Below, one piece after another: positions 56,013 through 64,000 of a DNA stretch of 64,000 nt. The notes under the pieces were generated by a model. It saw only the letters and a list, made by a program, of their open reading frames with translations. It was not told the DNA's origin and ran no database searches. Within the stretch, counting starts at the first letter, position 1. Each line of letters starts with the position of its first letter. The translations under genes were made by a program, and so were the position numbers. This DNA comes from Gammaproteobacteria bacterium (GTDB lineage Bacteria > Pseudomonadota > Gammaproteobacteria > Acidiferrobacterales > Sulfurifustaceae), in the NCBI GenBank assembly GCA_016199745.1, contig JACQFZ010000048.1:245818-309817 (forward strand). The letters run 5' to 3'.

Positions 56013-56465
56013 TTAGGAATTCGCTGACCGCGCGCGCAACTTGGCGGCAATGAAGGCGGCGTGCGGGACATATAATAGATCGGCGATCTTGCGCACCAAG
56101 TGCTCTTCGTACTTATCGAGCTCGCCGTTGGCATAAGCCACTTCCCATAAAAAACCAATCAAGCGCTCTTTCTGTTCCATCGACAGACGATCGTTGCACA
56201 GCGACGTAAACTGAAAATAATCGGTAGCGTCTTGCGCCTCTTGCTCGGCCAGGCGCAACAGCTCCGTCACTTCCGCCGGTGGCAACTTAAACTTCGTCTC
56301 AATCGCCTGCATCACCTTGGCGCGCTCGACATCGTCGATTGCGCCATCCATGCGCGTCATCTCGATCAACAGCGCCGCCGTCGCCAGCTGCACCGGGTCG
56401 GGCCCAGTGGGCGTGCCGGTCGTTTTAATATGCTTATCGAAAAACTGCCGAATTCCGTCGAGCAT
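56013..56465 (-). CDS. TerB-family (tellurite resistance-like) protein
   Basis: The 150-residue helical protein matches TerB-like domains: PVQLATAALLIEMTRMDGAI with the metal Asp cluster DGAIDDVER, and GFLWEVAYANGELDKYEEHL with a second acidic cluster. It has no ter operon partner, so a tellurite role is not indicated. Its start is three bases from the stop of the Nudix gene, so it is likely the second gene of that unit. It converges with the fusion flavoprotein gene (three bases apart). Confidence 0.88.
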   Translation of the reverse strand: MLDGIRQFFDKHIKTTGTPTGPDPVQLATAALLIEMTRMDGAIDDVERAKVMQAIETKFKLPPAEVTELLRLAEQEAQDATDYFQFTSLCNDRLSMEQKERLIGFLWEVAYANGELDKYEEHLVRKIADLLYVPHAAFIAAKLRARSANS

Positions 56466-56468
56466 GAT

Positions 56469-57044
56469 TCAGCTCTCCAGCATCTGCACGTCGAACACAC
56501 GCTCCTCGACCGACAACCGCCGGATATCGCCGGTGTGTACCGGAAAACGGCCGTGCCGACGATCGGCAAAAAAGAGCCGTAACGTTTCCTCGATCACCGG
56601 AAAAGCGATCTGGTCCCACGGAATATCGCGCTCGTCATAGAGCTCGACCTCCAAGCTCTCGGTACCGGGCCCGTACTCGGGAGCGATGAGATCGGCCAGG
56701 AACATTACGTACACCTGGCTGATGTGCGGCAAATTGAACAGAGTGTAGAGCGAGGCGATGCGCACCTTCGCCGATGCTTCTTCCAACATTTCGCGAATCG
56801 CGCCCTCGATCGTCGTCTCGTTATTTTCGAGAAAACCCGCCGGCAGCGTCCACAAACCGTAGCGCGGCTCGATGGCACGGCGACACAACAAAATTTTATC
56901 CTGCCAACGCGGAATACAGCCGACGACGACTTTAGGATTGATGTAATGGATTTCGCCGCATTGACCGCAAACATGACGTGGTAAGTTATCGCCCGCCGGC
57001 ACGCGCAGCTCGACGCCGGCTCCACATTGGCTACAGTAATTCAT
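56469..57044 (-). CDS. NUDIX hydrolase with N-terminal zinc ribbon
   Basis: The 191-residue product starts with a Cys4 zinc ribbon (NYCSQCGAGVEL and HVCGQCGEIHYINPK), then a Nudix domain at about 37-155. The Nudix box is GFLENNETTIEGAIREMLEE, with the final conserved Gly replaced by Ser in EEASAKV. The acidic metal residues (RE..EE) remain. Zinc-ribbon Nudix proteins include NADH pyrophosphatases, but the C-terminal NudC signature is not clear, so I leave the substrate open. Confidence 0.9.
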   Translation of the reverse strand: MNYCSQCGAGVELRVPAGDNLPRHVCGQCGEIHYINPKVVVGCIPRWQDKILLCRRAIEPRYGLWTLPAGFLENNETTIEGAIREMLEEASAKVRIASLYTLFNLPHISQVYVMFLADLIAPEYGPGTESLEVELYDERDIPWDQIAFPVIEETLRLFFADRRHGRFPVHTGDIRRLSVEERVFDVQMLES

Positions 57045-57117
57045 TCGCTGGAATCCGCAGATTATTGACCGAAAAGATCCCCATTGTAACGGCAGTACGC
57101 GGCGCCGAGTAGCAGGA

Positions 57118-58071
57118 CTACAACGCCTTCCAGCGGCGTGCGAACAGCAGCTTGAGCTTGCGCGTCTCGTGCTCGGTTAGCTCGACCCCATCGGCCTTGA
57201 GCGTGCGCTCGACCGCACGTACCGCAGCTGGAGTACGGGCATTGGCTAACTGCTCTTTATATTCGTAGAAGCGCGTCGAGTATTGGCCACGCAGCTCCTG
57301 AATGAAGGGATACGACATCCGATGTAGCACACACGGACCGTAGCGACGAATCGCCGCCTGATGTTCCGGCGTACCATAACCTTTGTGTTTCTGAAAACCG
57401 TATTCCGGATAACGCTCGTGTAACTCGCTCATCAGCCGATCGCGATGCGCCTTAGCAACGATCGAGGCGGCGGCAATCGAAAAATTCAGGCCGTCGCCTT
57501 TGGTGAAGGGATTCTGCGGCATGGATAGTCCCGGAATCGTACGCGCATCGACCAGCACGTGCTGCGGCACCGTTGGCAACGCCTCGACCGCTCGGCGCAT
57601 TGCCAGCAAACCGGCGTGATACACATTGAGCGTATCGATCTCCTCGACCGTTGCCAAACCAACGCCGACACCGGCTGCTTTGGTACGAATAACGTCAGCG
57701 AGTACCGTGCGCATCGCCGGATCGAGCCGCTTCGAATCGTCGACACCGTCGATCACGGTACCGGGCGCAAACACCACCGCCGCCGCCACCACCGGACCGG
57801 CCAGCGGCCCCATGCCGACTTCGTCGACCCCGGCAATGTGCTGTACGCCCGACTTCCACAACACGCGTTCGAAATTGAGCATGCCATCGAGCCGCACGCG
57901 CTCCGAACGTTCACGCTCGTGGCGTTTTTTGAGCGATACATAAATTTGTTGGGCGCCCTGCCGGCGATCGCGGCGCAACGCCTGCAGGACATGGCCAGAC
58001 ACCGGCGCATCGTCGAGCAGAAAACGATTACGAATTTCTTGAATCGAAAGTTTGTCGAGATCGAGCGCCAT
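57118..58071 (-). CDS. rnhB: Ribonuclease HII, long form with an altered GRG motif
   Basis: RNase HII cuts at ribonucleotides in DNA. The catalytic core is at about 77-262, with the DE pair in HIAGVDEVGMGPLAGPVV, VDAR (third Asp), and ASIVAKAHRDRLM (fourth Asp). The acidic residues are all present. In most RNase HII proteins the next motif is GRG; here it is GMG (ATG codon), so the ribonucleotide-recognition Arg is replaced. The N-terminal ~76 residues (IQEIRNRFLL..., YVSLKKRHERERSERVRL) and the C-terminal ~50 are extra relative to the compact enzyme; an N-terminal extension is known in Bacillus RNase HII. Length 317. Confidence 0.85.
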   Translation of the reverse strand: MALDLDKLSIQEIRNRFLLDDAPVSGHVLQALRRDRRQGAQQIYVSLKKRHERERSERVRLDGMLNFERVLWKSGVQHIAGVDEVGMGPLAGPVVAAAVVFAPGTVIDGVDDSKRLDPAMRTVLADVIRTKAAGVGVGLATVEEIDTLNVYHAGLLAMRRAVEALPTVPQHVLVDARTIPGLSMPQNPFTKGDGLNFSIAAASIVAKAHRDRLMSELHERYPEYGFQKHKGYGTPEHQAAIRRYGPCVLHRMSYPFIQELRGQYSTRFYEYKEQLANARTPAAVRAVERTLKADGVELTEHETRKLKLLFARRWKAL

Positions 58072-58171
58072 ACGCCGGCAACGAGGAAACGATGGCGCAT
58101 CTTATAACGCAGCTGGATATGACGTGCAATCGACAGGAATCCAAACCAGCGGCTCCTCCCGGCAACACACG

Positions 58172-58894
58172 CTAAAAAAGTGGCGAAAATCCCGGCACTT
58201 TTTCCGCGGCGCGTAGCATCGTCCAATAGAGCTGAACCTTGCGCCATTCGTCGGGCTGCGCATGGTCTTTCGGTCCGAACGTAACGATCGGCCGGCCGTC
58301 TTGTCCACGTACGGCACGGCCCTTGGCATCGCGCTGGATAGTGTATTCGTAGACATAAGGCGTACCGTGTTTCACTTGCTGGTAAGCATGGGCACCCACA
58401 TCTTCGGCAAAACGACGCGACCAAACAGCGGCCATGATTTCACTGTTGATGGCCATGCTAATGGGATCGAGATTGTAGGTCCCGACCAACGCCACCTGAT
58501 CGTCGAACACGGTCAACTTCGAGTGCACGGTGTGCGGCTTGCCCGAAACAAAAATGCGCAAACCCGGTACATTCGCCAGCAACTCCGGCCACTGCTCCAT
58601 AAAGAACGCCTGACTGAGCGCATTGTCGCTGGAGATCGGGCTATTAGGCGGAAGCTTTTCTAAGTCTTTGCGCCACGACAAACCCAGCGCCTCGATCCGA
58701 CGCGCGCTGTACCGGATGAAATAACTGATATCGAGCGATTCATGAGCACTGGCGAGCAAGCGCCAGCGCGCCGCCCAGGCATCGGGATTTTGCGGAAGCA
58801 ACGTTAATGCCGTGTGCTCACCGCCGGTGGGTGGCAACGATTCGAAGGCGGCGCGTAGGCTCATACCGGGACGATAAGGTCCGAGGTTCGTCAA
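58172..58894 (-). CDS. PLD-family protein with one HKD motif (internally deleted)
   Basis: The 240-residue product has one complete HKD motif, TVHSKLTVFDDQVALVGTYN (about 129-148), as in cardiolipin synthase-like enzymes. The N-terminal region LLASAHESLDISYFI is the usual start of the first half. It then jumps to RYSARRIEALGLSWRKDLEK, so the first HKD motif and the stretch between are missing in frame. PLD chemistry needs two HKDs, supplied here only by dimerisation, if at all. The start is uncertain (TTG 58894 or ATG 58864). The frame upstream is open to the TAA that ends the EEP gene, and both genes are in the same frame. Confidence 0.75.
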   Translation of the reverse strand: MTNLGPYRPGMSLRAAFESLPPTGGEHTALTLLPQNPDAWAARWRLLASAHESLDISYFIRYSARRIEALGLSWRKDLEKLPPNSPISSDNALSQAFFMEQWPELLANVPGLRIFVSGKPHTVHSKLTVFDDQVALVGTYNLDPISMAINSEIMAAVWSRRFAEDVGAHAYQQVKHGTPYVYEYTIQRDAKGRAVRGQDGRPIVTFGPKDHAQPDEWRKVQLYWTMLRAAEKVPGFSPLF

Positions 58895-58963
58895 TACCGG
58901 TGCGGCAGGTGCAGGTGCTGTGCTATTAATGAGTTTATCACTTGCACTTCGAGCGGCACGAGG

Positions 58964-59887
58964 TTAAGAGACCCTAGGATCGCAGTCATGCGTGCGATCG
59001 GCGGAAAAAAATGCACGCCGCTGTGTCATTTCCGTCGGCACGGCATTGAAATCGCCCAAGACAACCGTAGTCCGCTGCGGATCGACGAATCGTTTTAGAA
59101 GATGCGCCGCCTGCGCTTCGCGCTCGGGCAACACGAATGCATCGAGGTGAGTAACGACGATATCGATTTCTTGTCCGTGAAAATCGATCGTGAACTTAAT
59201 TAACCCACGTGCTTCGCGTACGATCCGATTGACAACACCGGTCGCTCGCAGGGGCGGCATATCCGCCGTCGCCGCCGGTATACCACATCGGGAGGTATCG
59301 TCGTAATTGCAGGCGGTCGCCGCCAACACCGGATGCCGCACCAGCGCGGCGTTGCCGAAACGCACTTCGAACCTGGCGGTATCGCGATGCCAAGTTTCAC
59401 CGTAAATCACTTGATAGTGCTCACCGCTTTTTTCTTTGAGCAAACGGGCGAGGAACTGCGCCTGATCGAAGCTGCCGCTGCGCCGCGCCGAAAAATCCAC
59501 CTCATTCAATGCAATCACATCCACCGGCGCCGACGCCTGCGCGGTTATTGCCTCGGCGATGCCGCGTAGATGTTTTTCGACGGTGGCACGCGACTGATAA
59601 AACGCATGCTTCAGGCCGAGACCACTGTGAATGTTGTAAGTGGCAGTACGCAACGTCGGGAACGACGACACCGCAGTGAGTTCTGCATTACCGCTATCGT
59701 CCTGCACGATCCATGGCGCACCGGCATTCGCACAAACGGCGGACGCGACGCGACTACCGAAGCCGCTGCCCGCTTCGAGAAACGAACAGGCGATACACAA
59801 GAGCGTCAACACCGTAACGAAGGAAGTTTTCAGGTAGGTACACAATGCGTTTAAACAATAGTTGCGATGGTACTGACTGTCGAGCAT
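58964..59887 (-). CDS. Endonuclease/exonuclease/phosphatase-family protein, C-terminally short
   Basis: The 307-residue product has an export or lipoprotein signal (VLTLLCIACSFLEAG). The EEP fold follows with TATYNIHSGLGLKH, NEVDFSARR (metal Glu), FGNAALVRHPVLAATAC, IVVTHLDAF and VVLGDFNAVPTEMT. The usual last strand with the SDH motif is absent; the frame ends 24 residues after the GDFNA segment in a sequence that does not fit the family. It may be truncated. It pairs with the PLD gene, as in the E. coli ybhP-clsB neighbourhood. I chose ATG 59887 over the TTG at 59899. Confidence 0.75.
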   Translation of the reverse strand: MLDSQYHRNYCLNALCTYLKTSFVTVLTLLCIACSFLEAGSGFGSRVASAVCANAGAPWIVQDDSGNAELTAVSSFPTLRTATYNIHSGLGLKHAFYQSRATVEKHLRGIAEAITAQASAPVDVIALNEVDFSARRSGSFDQAQFLARLLKEKSGEHYQVIYGETWHRDTARFEVRFGNAALVRHPVLAATACNYDDTSRCGIPAATADMPPLRATGVVNRIVREARGLIKFTIDFHGQEIDIVVTHLDAFVLPEREAQAAHLLKRFVDPQRTTVVLGDFNAVPTEMTQRRAFFSADRTHDCDPRVS

Positions 59888-59971
59888 CACTGACCGCAAA
59901 TCCGCGCCGTCTATCGGTCACCCGCTGCCACGGAGATCACAAACTATGACGAGCTCCGATACACCTAACCT

Positions 59972-61219
59972 TCAGACGTCGCCGGTAGCCATCTCAGGCA
60001 ACACGCTTAGTCTTGAAACGGAAGAAACTGAGATCACCACGAACTGGACGAAAAAGCCGATGGCAGCTACTACGACGCATGCCTCGATACCGTAGCGGCT
60101 GCCAATCAGCGCACCGATCGCGGCACCGACGGGCCGCGCACCAAAAGTCGCCATCATTATCAACGCAGAAGCACGGCCAAGCATGTTGCTAGGAGTGATC
60201 GCCTGACGCAGTGTGGTGGAAGTAACGGTCCAGATAATTGGACCGACGCCAAATAAAAAGAAACTCAACCCTGCCAGCAGCGCCGATGGTACTCGGATCG
60301 TCAGCACCATAACGAGCGCACCGGCCAAGGCACTAAGCGGTCCAAGAGCAAGCGTTGCGCCAAACGGGAGACGTTTCGCGATGAGAGGCGCAACGATTGC
60401 GCCCAAGACCATACCGATACCGTATATCCCAAGCGTTATGCCGACAACGGAAGCGGAAAGACCCAGTTCGCGAACGGCGTAGAGCACATAAATCGCCTGC
60501 AGGATAAACCAAGAGACGTTAAAAATTATCGATGTCAATAACATCGGACGCAGCAACGCATGCGTTAGTACGAAACTAGCTCCGTCGCGTAGGTCATGTA
60601 ACACATGTTTTCGCACCGAGACCGGGCGCGTCGGTTCGGTCAATCCAGCAAGCAAGCAGACAGCAAAAATAGAGATCGCCGTCGCCATCGCGTAGGCTAC
60701 GGGAATTCCGATCCATCCGACAAGTGCGCCAGCGGCAGCAGGACCGGCAGCGAAGGCAGAACTCCGCGCTAGCTCTACTCGCCCATTGGCAATAGTCAGC
60801 ATCTCACGCGGTACCAATGCCGGCACAAGTGACGGCGCCGCCACGCTGTAAGCCACTGTGCTGGCAGCACCGACGAATCCTAAGATCGCGAGCAGCGGTA
60901 AGCTAAGCAGCCCAGAAGCAAAGAGCACCAAAATACAGAACAGCGACGTAGCACGCAGCGCTTCCGCGTGCACCATTATCCGACGTCGTGAGACGCGATC
61001 TACAAGTACGCCGGCTGGAAGCGACAGCAGTAAAAACGGCAGTGTCTGTATCGCTTGCAACAAACCGGTCTCGGCCGCATTCGCGTGCAACACCAAGACC
61101 GCGACCATTGGTGCCGCAACAAGTCCAATCTGCTCGGCGAACTGCGCGGTCAGATTAGACCAAACCAAACGCTTAAAAGCGGCTGGGGGTTGGAAAACTT
61201 TTTCGAGGAATATCGGCAC
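59972..61219 (-). CDS. MFS transporter (EntS/MFS_3-like exporter)
   Basis: The 415-residue product has about 12 spans, with the MFS loop 2-3 signature LPAGVLVDRVSRRRIMVHAE at about 67-86. The N-half ends near GWIGIPVAYAMATAISIF, and the second half repeats the fold from LLTSIIFNVSWFILQAIYVL. The closest remembered relatives are MFS_3-type exporters such as EntS. No siderophore or drug gene lies near, so the substrate is unknown. The codon usage looks like its neighbours. Confidence 0.88.
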   Translation of the reverse strand: MPIFLEKVFQPPAAFKRLVWSNLTAQFAEQIGLVAAPMVAVLVLHANAAETGLLQAIQTLPFLLLSLPAGVLVDRVSRRRIMVHAEALRATSLFCILVLFASGLLSLPLLAILGFVGAASTVAYSVAAPSLVPALVPREMLTIANGRVELARSSAFAAGPAAAGALVGWIGIPVAYAMATAISIFAVCLLAGLTEPTRPVSVRKHVLHDLRDGASFVLTHALLRPMLLTSIIFNVSWFILQAIYVLYAVRELGLSASVVGITLGIYGIGMVLGAIVAPLIAKRLPFGATLALGPLSALAGALVMVLTIRVPSALLAGLSFFLFGVGPIIWTVTSTTLRQAITPSNMLGRASALIMMATFGARPVGAAIGALIGSRYGIEACVVVAAIGFFVQFVVISVSSVSRLSVLPEMATGDV

Positions 61220-61357
61220 GGCGCAATCCTAGCCGTATGGCCGACCGGCACACCACCCGATTCTTGCGATCGCGTTAACCACTGCTAACGCGCGAGCCGT
61301 CACTGGATGTGAGGCACCGCGAAAACTAGTGAACAGTTGCAGATTTCTAATCAGGGA

Positions 61358-62956
61358 CTACGAAACCACCGGCAACAAAATCTCAAATATTGCGCCCGGC
61401 ACTGACGGTACCAGCGCGATGCTCCCGCGATGTGCTGCCAACAACGACTTCACCACCGCCAATCCAAGCCCGGTGCCGCCCTGCGCGCGTGCCGTTGTAA
61501 AGAACGGCTGGAAGATTCGCTCTGCATTTGCGGCGGAAACACCAGGACCGTCATCGGCGACGACGACACGCACGTTGTCGCCGTTTCGCTCAGCGGTTAA
61601 CGATATATTCACCGCCGCTCCACCGTGCTGACGCGCGTTATCGAGCAAATTGCCCAAGATCGAACCGAACGTATCCTCGCCCATCGCTACGATCGCCCCG
61701 CTGCTTCGATCGTCGAGCGTCAGTCGCATACCATCATGGCGATAGCGCTGCGCCATACGTTGCAGCAATGGCGTCAGCAACGTCTTATCGGCGCCCGGCT
61801 GAATCACATCGGCGCGTGCCAGCTCGAGCAGGCGCCGCACCAACCGATCGAGTCGTACGCTATCGGCGGTCAGATTAGAGAGGAATCGTTGACGCTCATC
61901 GTCCGTCATCGTTGCGCCATGCTCGCGCAACAACTCGACCGCCCCTTGAATCGCGGTCAACGGCGTTTTGAATTCGTGCGATACATGCGCCGCGAAGTCG
62001 CGGATGTAGTCGGCGCGATTTTCCAGTGTGCGTGCGAGCTGAGCGACCGCATCCGACAGCTGCGCCACTTCGCGCGTGCCCGGGCGCGCCAGCGGCACGA
62101 CCGCCCCTTTCTCGCCGCGCACCGCTCGTTCGGTTTGGCGTACAACCGCCGTCAACGGTCGCGCAATCGTCACAGCGGTCAACAACGCCACCAACGCCGC
62201 TGCACCGACGACAACCAACATGCCGATCAGCAGCGGCCAACGCTTGCGATACAACGTTTGCAGCAAACTCGCCGGCGTACGTGCCAGCAACACCGCGCCA
62301 AAGACTCGCTTACCGTCGATGATCGGCACCGCGACGTACACGCGCACGCCCGACGTGCGACTGATCGAGCCGATATCGGCGATAGGCTGGTCGCGTATCC
62401 GTTCGCGCAGCACGCTCACATGGTCGCCGGCCAACGCATTGCGAACCTCTTCGCGCTCCGCTAATGACAGGCCGATCTCGCCACCAGTACTGGCGACGAT
62501 GGTCCCGCGATAATCGACGACCCGCACCGCTGCCAACGTCGTGCTCTGCGCGTCGCGCAACAACGCCGTTACTTCGTGTCCCGCCCTGAGCGCGAGCGGA
62601 TCGGCGACGTCGCGCAACACCGGCGACGGCGGCGATGGCAGCGTCGCATCGAGTGCGAGGTCGAGCTTGGCCGAGCGCGGCCGCCAACGGCCGTCGGCAT
62701 CATTAGTCGCCGTGGCGGTTGCCGGCAAATCGGTACCGTAGGCGGTCGCGACGAATCCTTGGGTCTTCTGGCTGAACCGCAACAGCGCTGCTTTATACGC
62801 CGCCGCGACAATTGCGCCTTGACCGATCAACTCCGATTCGGTTTGGCGGACCAAGGCGCTTTCGTACAACCGCAGGAAACCGATGCCACCGACCGGCAAC
62901 AACAGCACAATCAGGCTGACAACCAGCAGAATAGTATAGAGGCGCGGCCGACGCAC
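61358..62956 (-). CDS. Two-component sensor histidine kinase
   Basis: The 532-residue kinase has two spans (about 7-25 and 242-262) flanking a large periplasmic sensor part. A HAMP-like region follows (RPLTAVVRQTERAVRGEK), then HisKA with AHVSHEFKTPLTAIQGAVEL near 328 (phospho-His) and an HATPase with N box LGNLLDNARQHG, G1 DDGPGVS and G2 GGTGLGLAVVKSLL. The layout resembles CreC. The start codon is GTG, five bases after the response-regulator stop, so the pair is coupled. The signal sensed is unknown. Confidence 0.93.
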   Translation of the reverse strand: MRRPRLYTILLVVSLIVLLLPVGGIGFLRLYESALVRQTESELIGQGAIVAAAYKAALLRFSQKTQGFVATAYGTDLPATATATNDADGRWRPRSAKLDLALDATLPSPPSPVLRDVADPLALRAGHEVTALLRDAQSTTLAAVRVVDYRGTIVASTGGEIGLSLAEREEVRNALAGDHVSVLRERIRDQPIADIGSISRTSGVRVYVAVPIIDGKRVFGAVLLARTPASLLQTLYRKRWPLLIGMLVVVGAAALVALLTAVTIARPLTAVVRQTERAVRGEKGAVVPLARPGTREVAQLSDAVAQLARTLENRADYIRDFAAHVSHEFKTPLTAIQGAVELLREHGATMTDDERQRFLSNLTADSVRLDRLVRRLLELARADVIQPGADKTLLTPLLQRMAQRYRHDGMRLTLDDRSSGAIVAMGEDTFGSILGNLLDNARQHGGAAVNISLTAERNGDNVRVVVADDGPGVSAANAERIFQPFFTTARAQGGTGLGLAVVKSLLAAHRGSIALVPSVPGAIFEILLPVVS

Positions 62957-62961
62957 AGTTT

Positions 62962-63642
62962 TCAGCAGTCGTTCAACTTGTAGCCGAAACCGTGCACGGT
63001 CTCGATCGGATCGCCGCCGACATTGGCAAGCTTGGTGCGCACACGGCGCATATGACTATCGATGGTGCGGTCGCTGACAACGTTATGAAAATCGTAGGCG
63101 TTGGTCATCAGCTCTTCACGCGTGAAGACTTTCCCCGGCTGCCGCAACAACGTGCGCAAGAGACCGAACTCGGTGACCGTCAATACAATCTCGTGCCCAT
63201 TCCACCACGCTTTGACCTGATCAAGATCGATACGCAATCTCCCATGCGCCGTCGTCCGCGCCACGCTCTTATCGTCCGGCACCACACCGCGCCGCAATAC
63301 CGCCCGCACCCGCGCCACCAACTCGCGCGGACTGAACGGCTTGGTCAGATAATCGTCGCCGCCCAATTCGAGCCCGAGGATACGATCGATCTCATCGTCC
63401 TTCGACGATAAAAACACAATCGGCGTCGTCCCCCGTTGCCGCAGCCGCCGACAAACCTCCGTGCCATCCATTTCCGGCATCAAAATATCGAGCACGACGA
63501 GATCGACTTTATCCTGCTGATGCCGCAGCAACGCTTCCACCCCGTTCGCCGCTTCGCAAGTTTCAAAACCGGCGCGACCAAGCGCAAAGCGCAATACTTC
63601 GCGGATGTGCGGGTCGTCATCGACGATAAGAATTTTCGGCAT
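62962..63642 (-). CDS. OmpR-family response regulator
   Basis: The 226-residue product has a receiver domain (about 1-118) with ILIVDDDPHIR, the phospho-Asp in VVLDILMPEMDG near 51, and the Lys in DYLTKPFSPRELV. A winged-helix DNA-binding domain follows (about 130-225), with LTVTEFGLLRTLLRQPGKVF, SDRTIDSHMRRVRTKL and IETVHGFGYKL. The partner kinase lies immediately downstream. I used ATG 63642 because the family starts MPKILIVDDD. The leftover upstream frame runs into the 107-bp repeat and is not conserved. Confidence 0.95.
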   Translation of the reverse strand: MPKILIVDDDPHIREVLRFALGRAGFETCEAANGVEALLRHQQDKVDLVVLDILMPEMDGTEVCRRLRQRGTTPIVFLSSKDDEIDRILGLELGGDDYLTKPFSPRELVARVRAVLRRGVVPDDKSVARTTAHGRLRIDLDQVKAWWNGHEIVLTVTEFGLLRTLLRQPGKVFTREELMTNAYDFHNVVSDRTIDSHMRRVRTKLANVGGDPIETVHGFGYKLNDC

Positions 63643-63746
63643 AGGCAAATCGTAGAGGACAGTGTCGGTGACGGGAAGGCGTTTTTTTGTTGATTGGGTG
63701 AGTTCTGCAAAGCGTGTCGCGACGTCGTTCATCGCAACCCTAACCG

Positions 63747-63853
63747 CCCCCACCCTAACCATTCCCGCCCAGTGCGCGCAAACATCAGCGCGCCCGTTCG
63801 CCGGCGTGAGTGTCCACGGGACACTCACGAAAACCCCGCCTCACCCCCCGCTG
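63747..63853 (+). repeat. 107-bp interspersed direct repeat, copy B
   Basis: It matches 35790-35896 in the same orientation with about eight mismatches. Its hairpin is GTGAGTGTCC-ACG-GGACACTCAC (63806-63828). Relative to copy A the second stem pair is T-A in place of C-G, a compensated change. It lies about 100 bases upstream of the response-regulator start, so it could also affect that promoter. In the remaining bases, 63854-64000, I see no gene, only a short GTCCC-ATCC-GGGAC palindrome near 63978. Confidence 0.9.
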
Positions 63854-64000
63854 CCATCAATCCATTCCCTCCCCCGCCCTAGCGCTGTCTCTTGATCACA
63901 ATTCAGCACGTGCGCGCTTGCTCATTTGATAGCCTTTAAGCCGCTCTTGTAAGCAAGACCAGCCGTGCCACATCGTGTCCCATCCGGGACGCCCCGTGCG

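Noticed and set aside
63643..63828. Longer start for the response regulator reading into the 107-bp repeat
   Set aside because: The REC domain begins MPKILIVDDD at 63642, and the added part is repeat sequence without conservation.

Overview
The window is a GC-rich bacterial chromosome segment that reads as a gammaproteobacterium. Three conserved blocks support this. The first is gyrA-mtnA-MTA/SAH deaminase-ubiG-mupP-short-chain dehydrogenase, the order known from Pseudomonas. The second is queA-tgt-yajC-secD-secF. The third is nrdR-ribD-ribE-ribBA-ribH-nusB-thiL. An Rsd/AlgQ-type sigma-factor regulator, gluQ and a GspA/GspB pair fit the same class. I cannot name a genus. I saw no rRNA, tRNA, CRISPR array, transposase or prophage gene, so this is mostly core chromosome with small accessory patches.

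Layout. 1-8.7 kb holds the 5' end of gyrA, methionine salvage (mtnA and a deaminase), ubiG, mupP overlapping rmuC, a response-regulator diguanylate cyclase, and two enzyme-family proteins that have lost catalytic residues. 8.7-14.5 kb holds rsd/algQ, ffh, ypjD, a CorB/CorC-type transporter, a decayed superoxide dismutase gene, and ppk2. 14.6-23 kb is the riboflavin/thiamine block, all on the minus strand except a Ser/Thr kinase gene lying in the opposite orientation between ribE and ribBA. 23.2-27 kb is a nitrate-type ABC transporter (nrtA, nrtB, nrtD) behind a NasT-like ANTAR protein gene. Its leader contains an intrinsic terminator and two hexaloop hairpins that fit ANTAR antitermination. 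27.2-32.8 kb is the Sec/queuosine block, with an exact 24-bp tandem duplication inside secF. 32.9-42.7 kb carries glgP, a YoaA/DinG helicase, pirin, DoxX, gluQ, an MscS channel and an OmpA-like lipoprotein. 42.7-51.1 kb looks accessory: a 45-residue DUF3096 protein, a coupled FAD oxidoreductase/pyruvyl-transferase pair, a RibD-like reductase, a BON-SRPBCC protein, a coiled-coil protein, a CBS protein and a GST. 51.2-63.6 kb has gspB/gspA, a DedA-flavoprotein disulfide reductase fusion, TerB, Nudix, an unusual long RNase HII, eroded PLD and EEP genes, an MFS exporter and a two-component system.

Several intergenic regions carry palindromic or repeated DNA. A 107-bp element occurs twice, about 28 kb apart, with a compensated base pair in its hairpin. 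A near-60-bp-arm inverted repeat abuts the CBS gene. Short ATCGCCC...GGGCGAT hairpins occur at several gene ends. The best candidates for follow-up are the 107-bp repeat, the ANTAR leader, the kinase placed in the riboflavin block, the RNase HII with Met in its GRG motif, the paired pseudoenzymes at 7.0-8.7 kb, and the FAD/pyruvyl-transferase operon. I did not find a clearly new multi-gene defence or mobile system. All calls rest on reading motifs and gene order, not on database searches.
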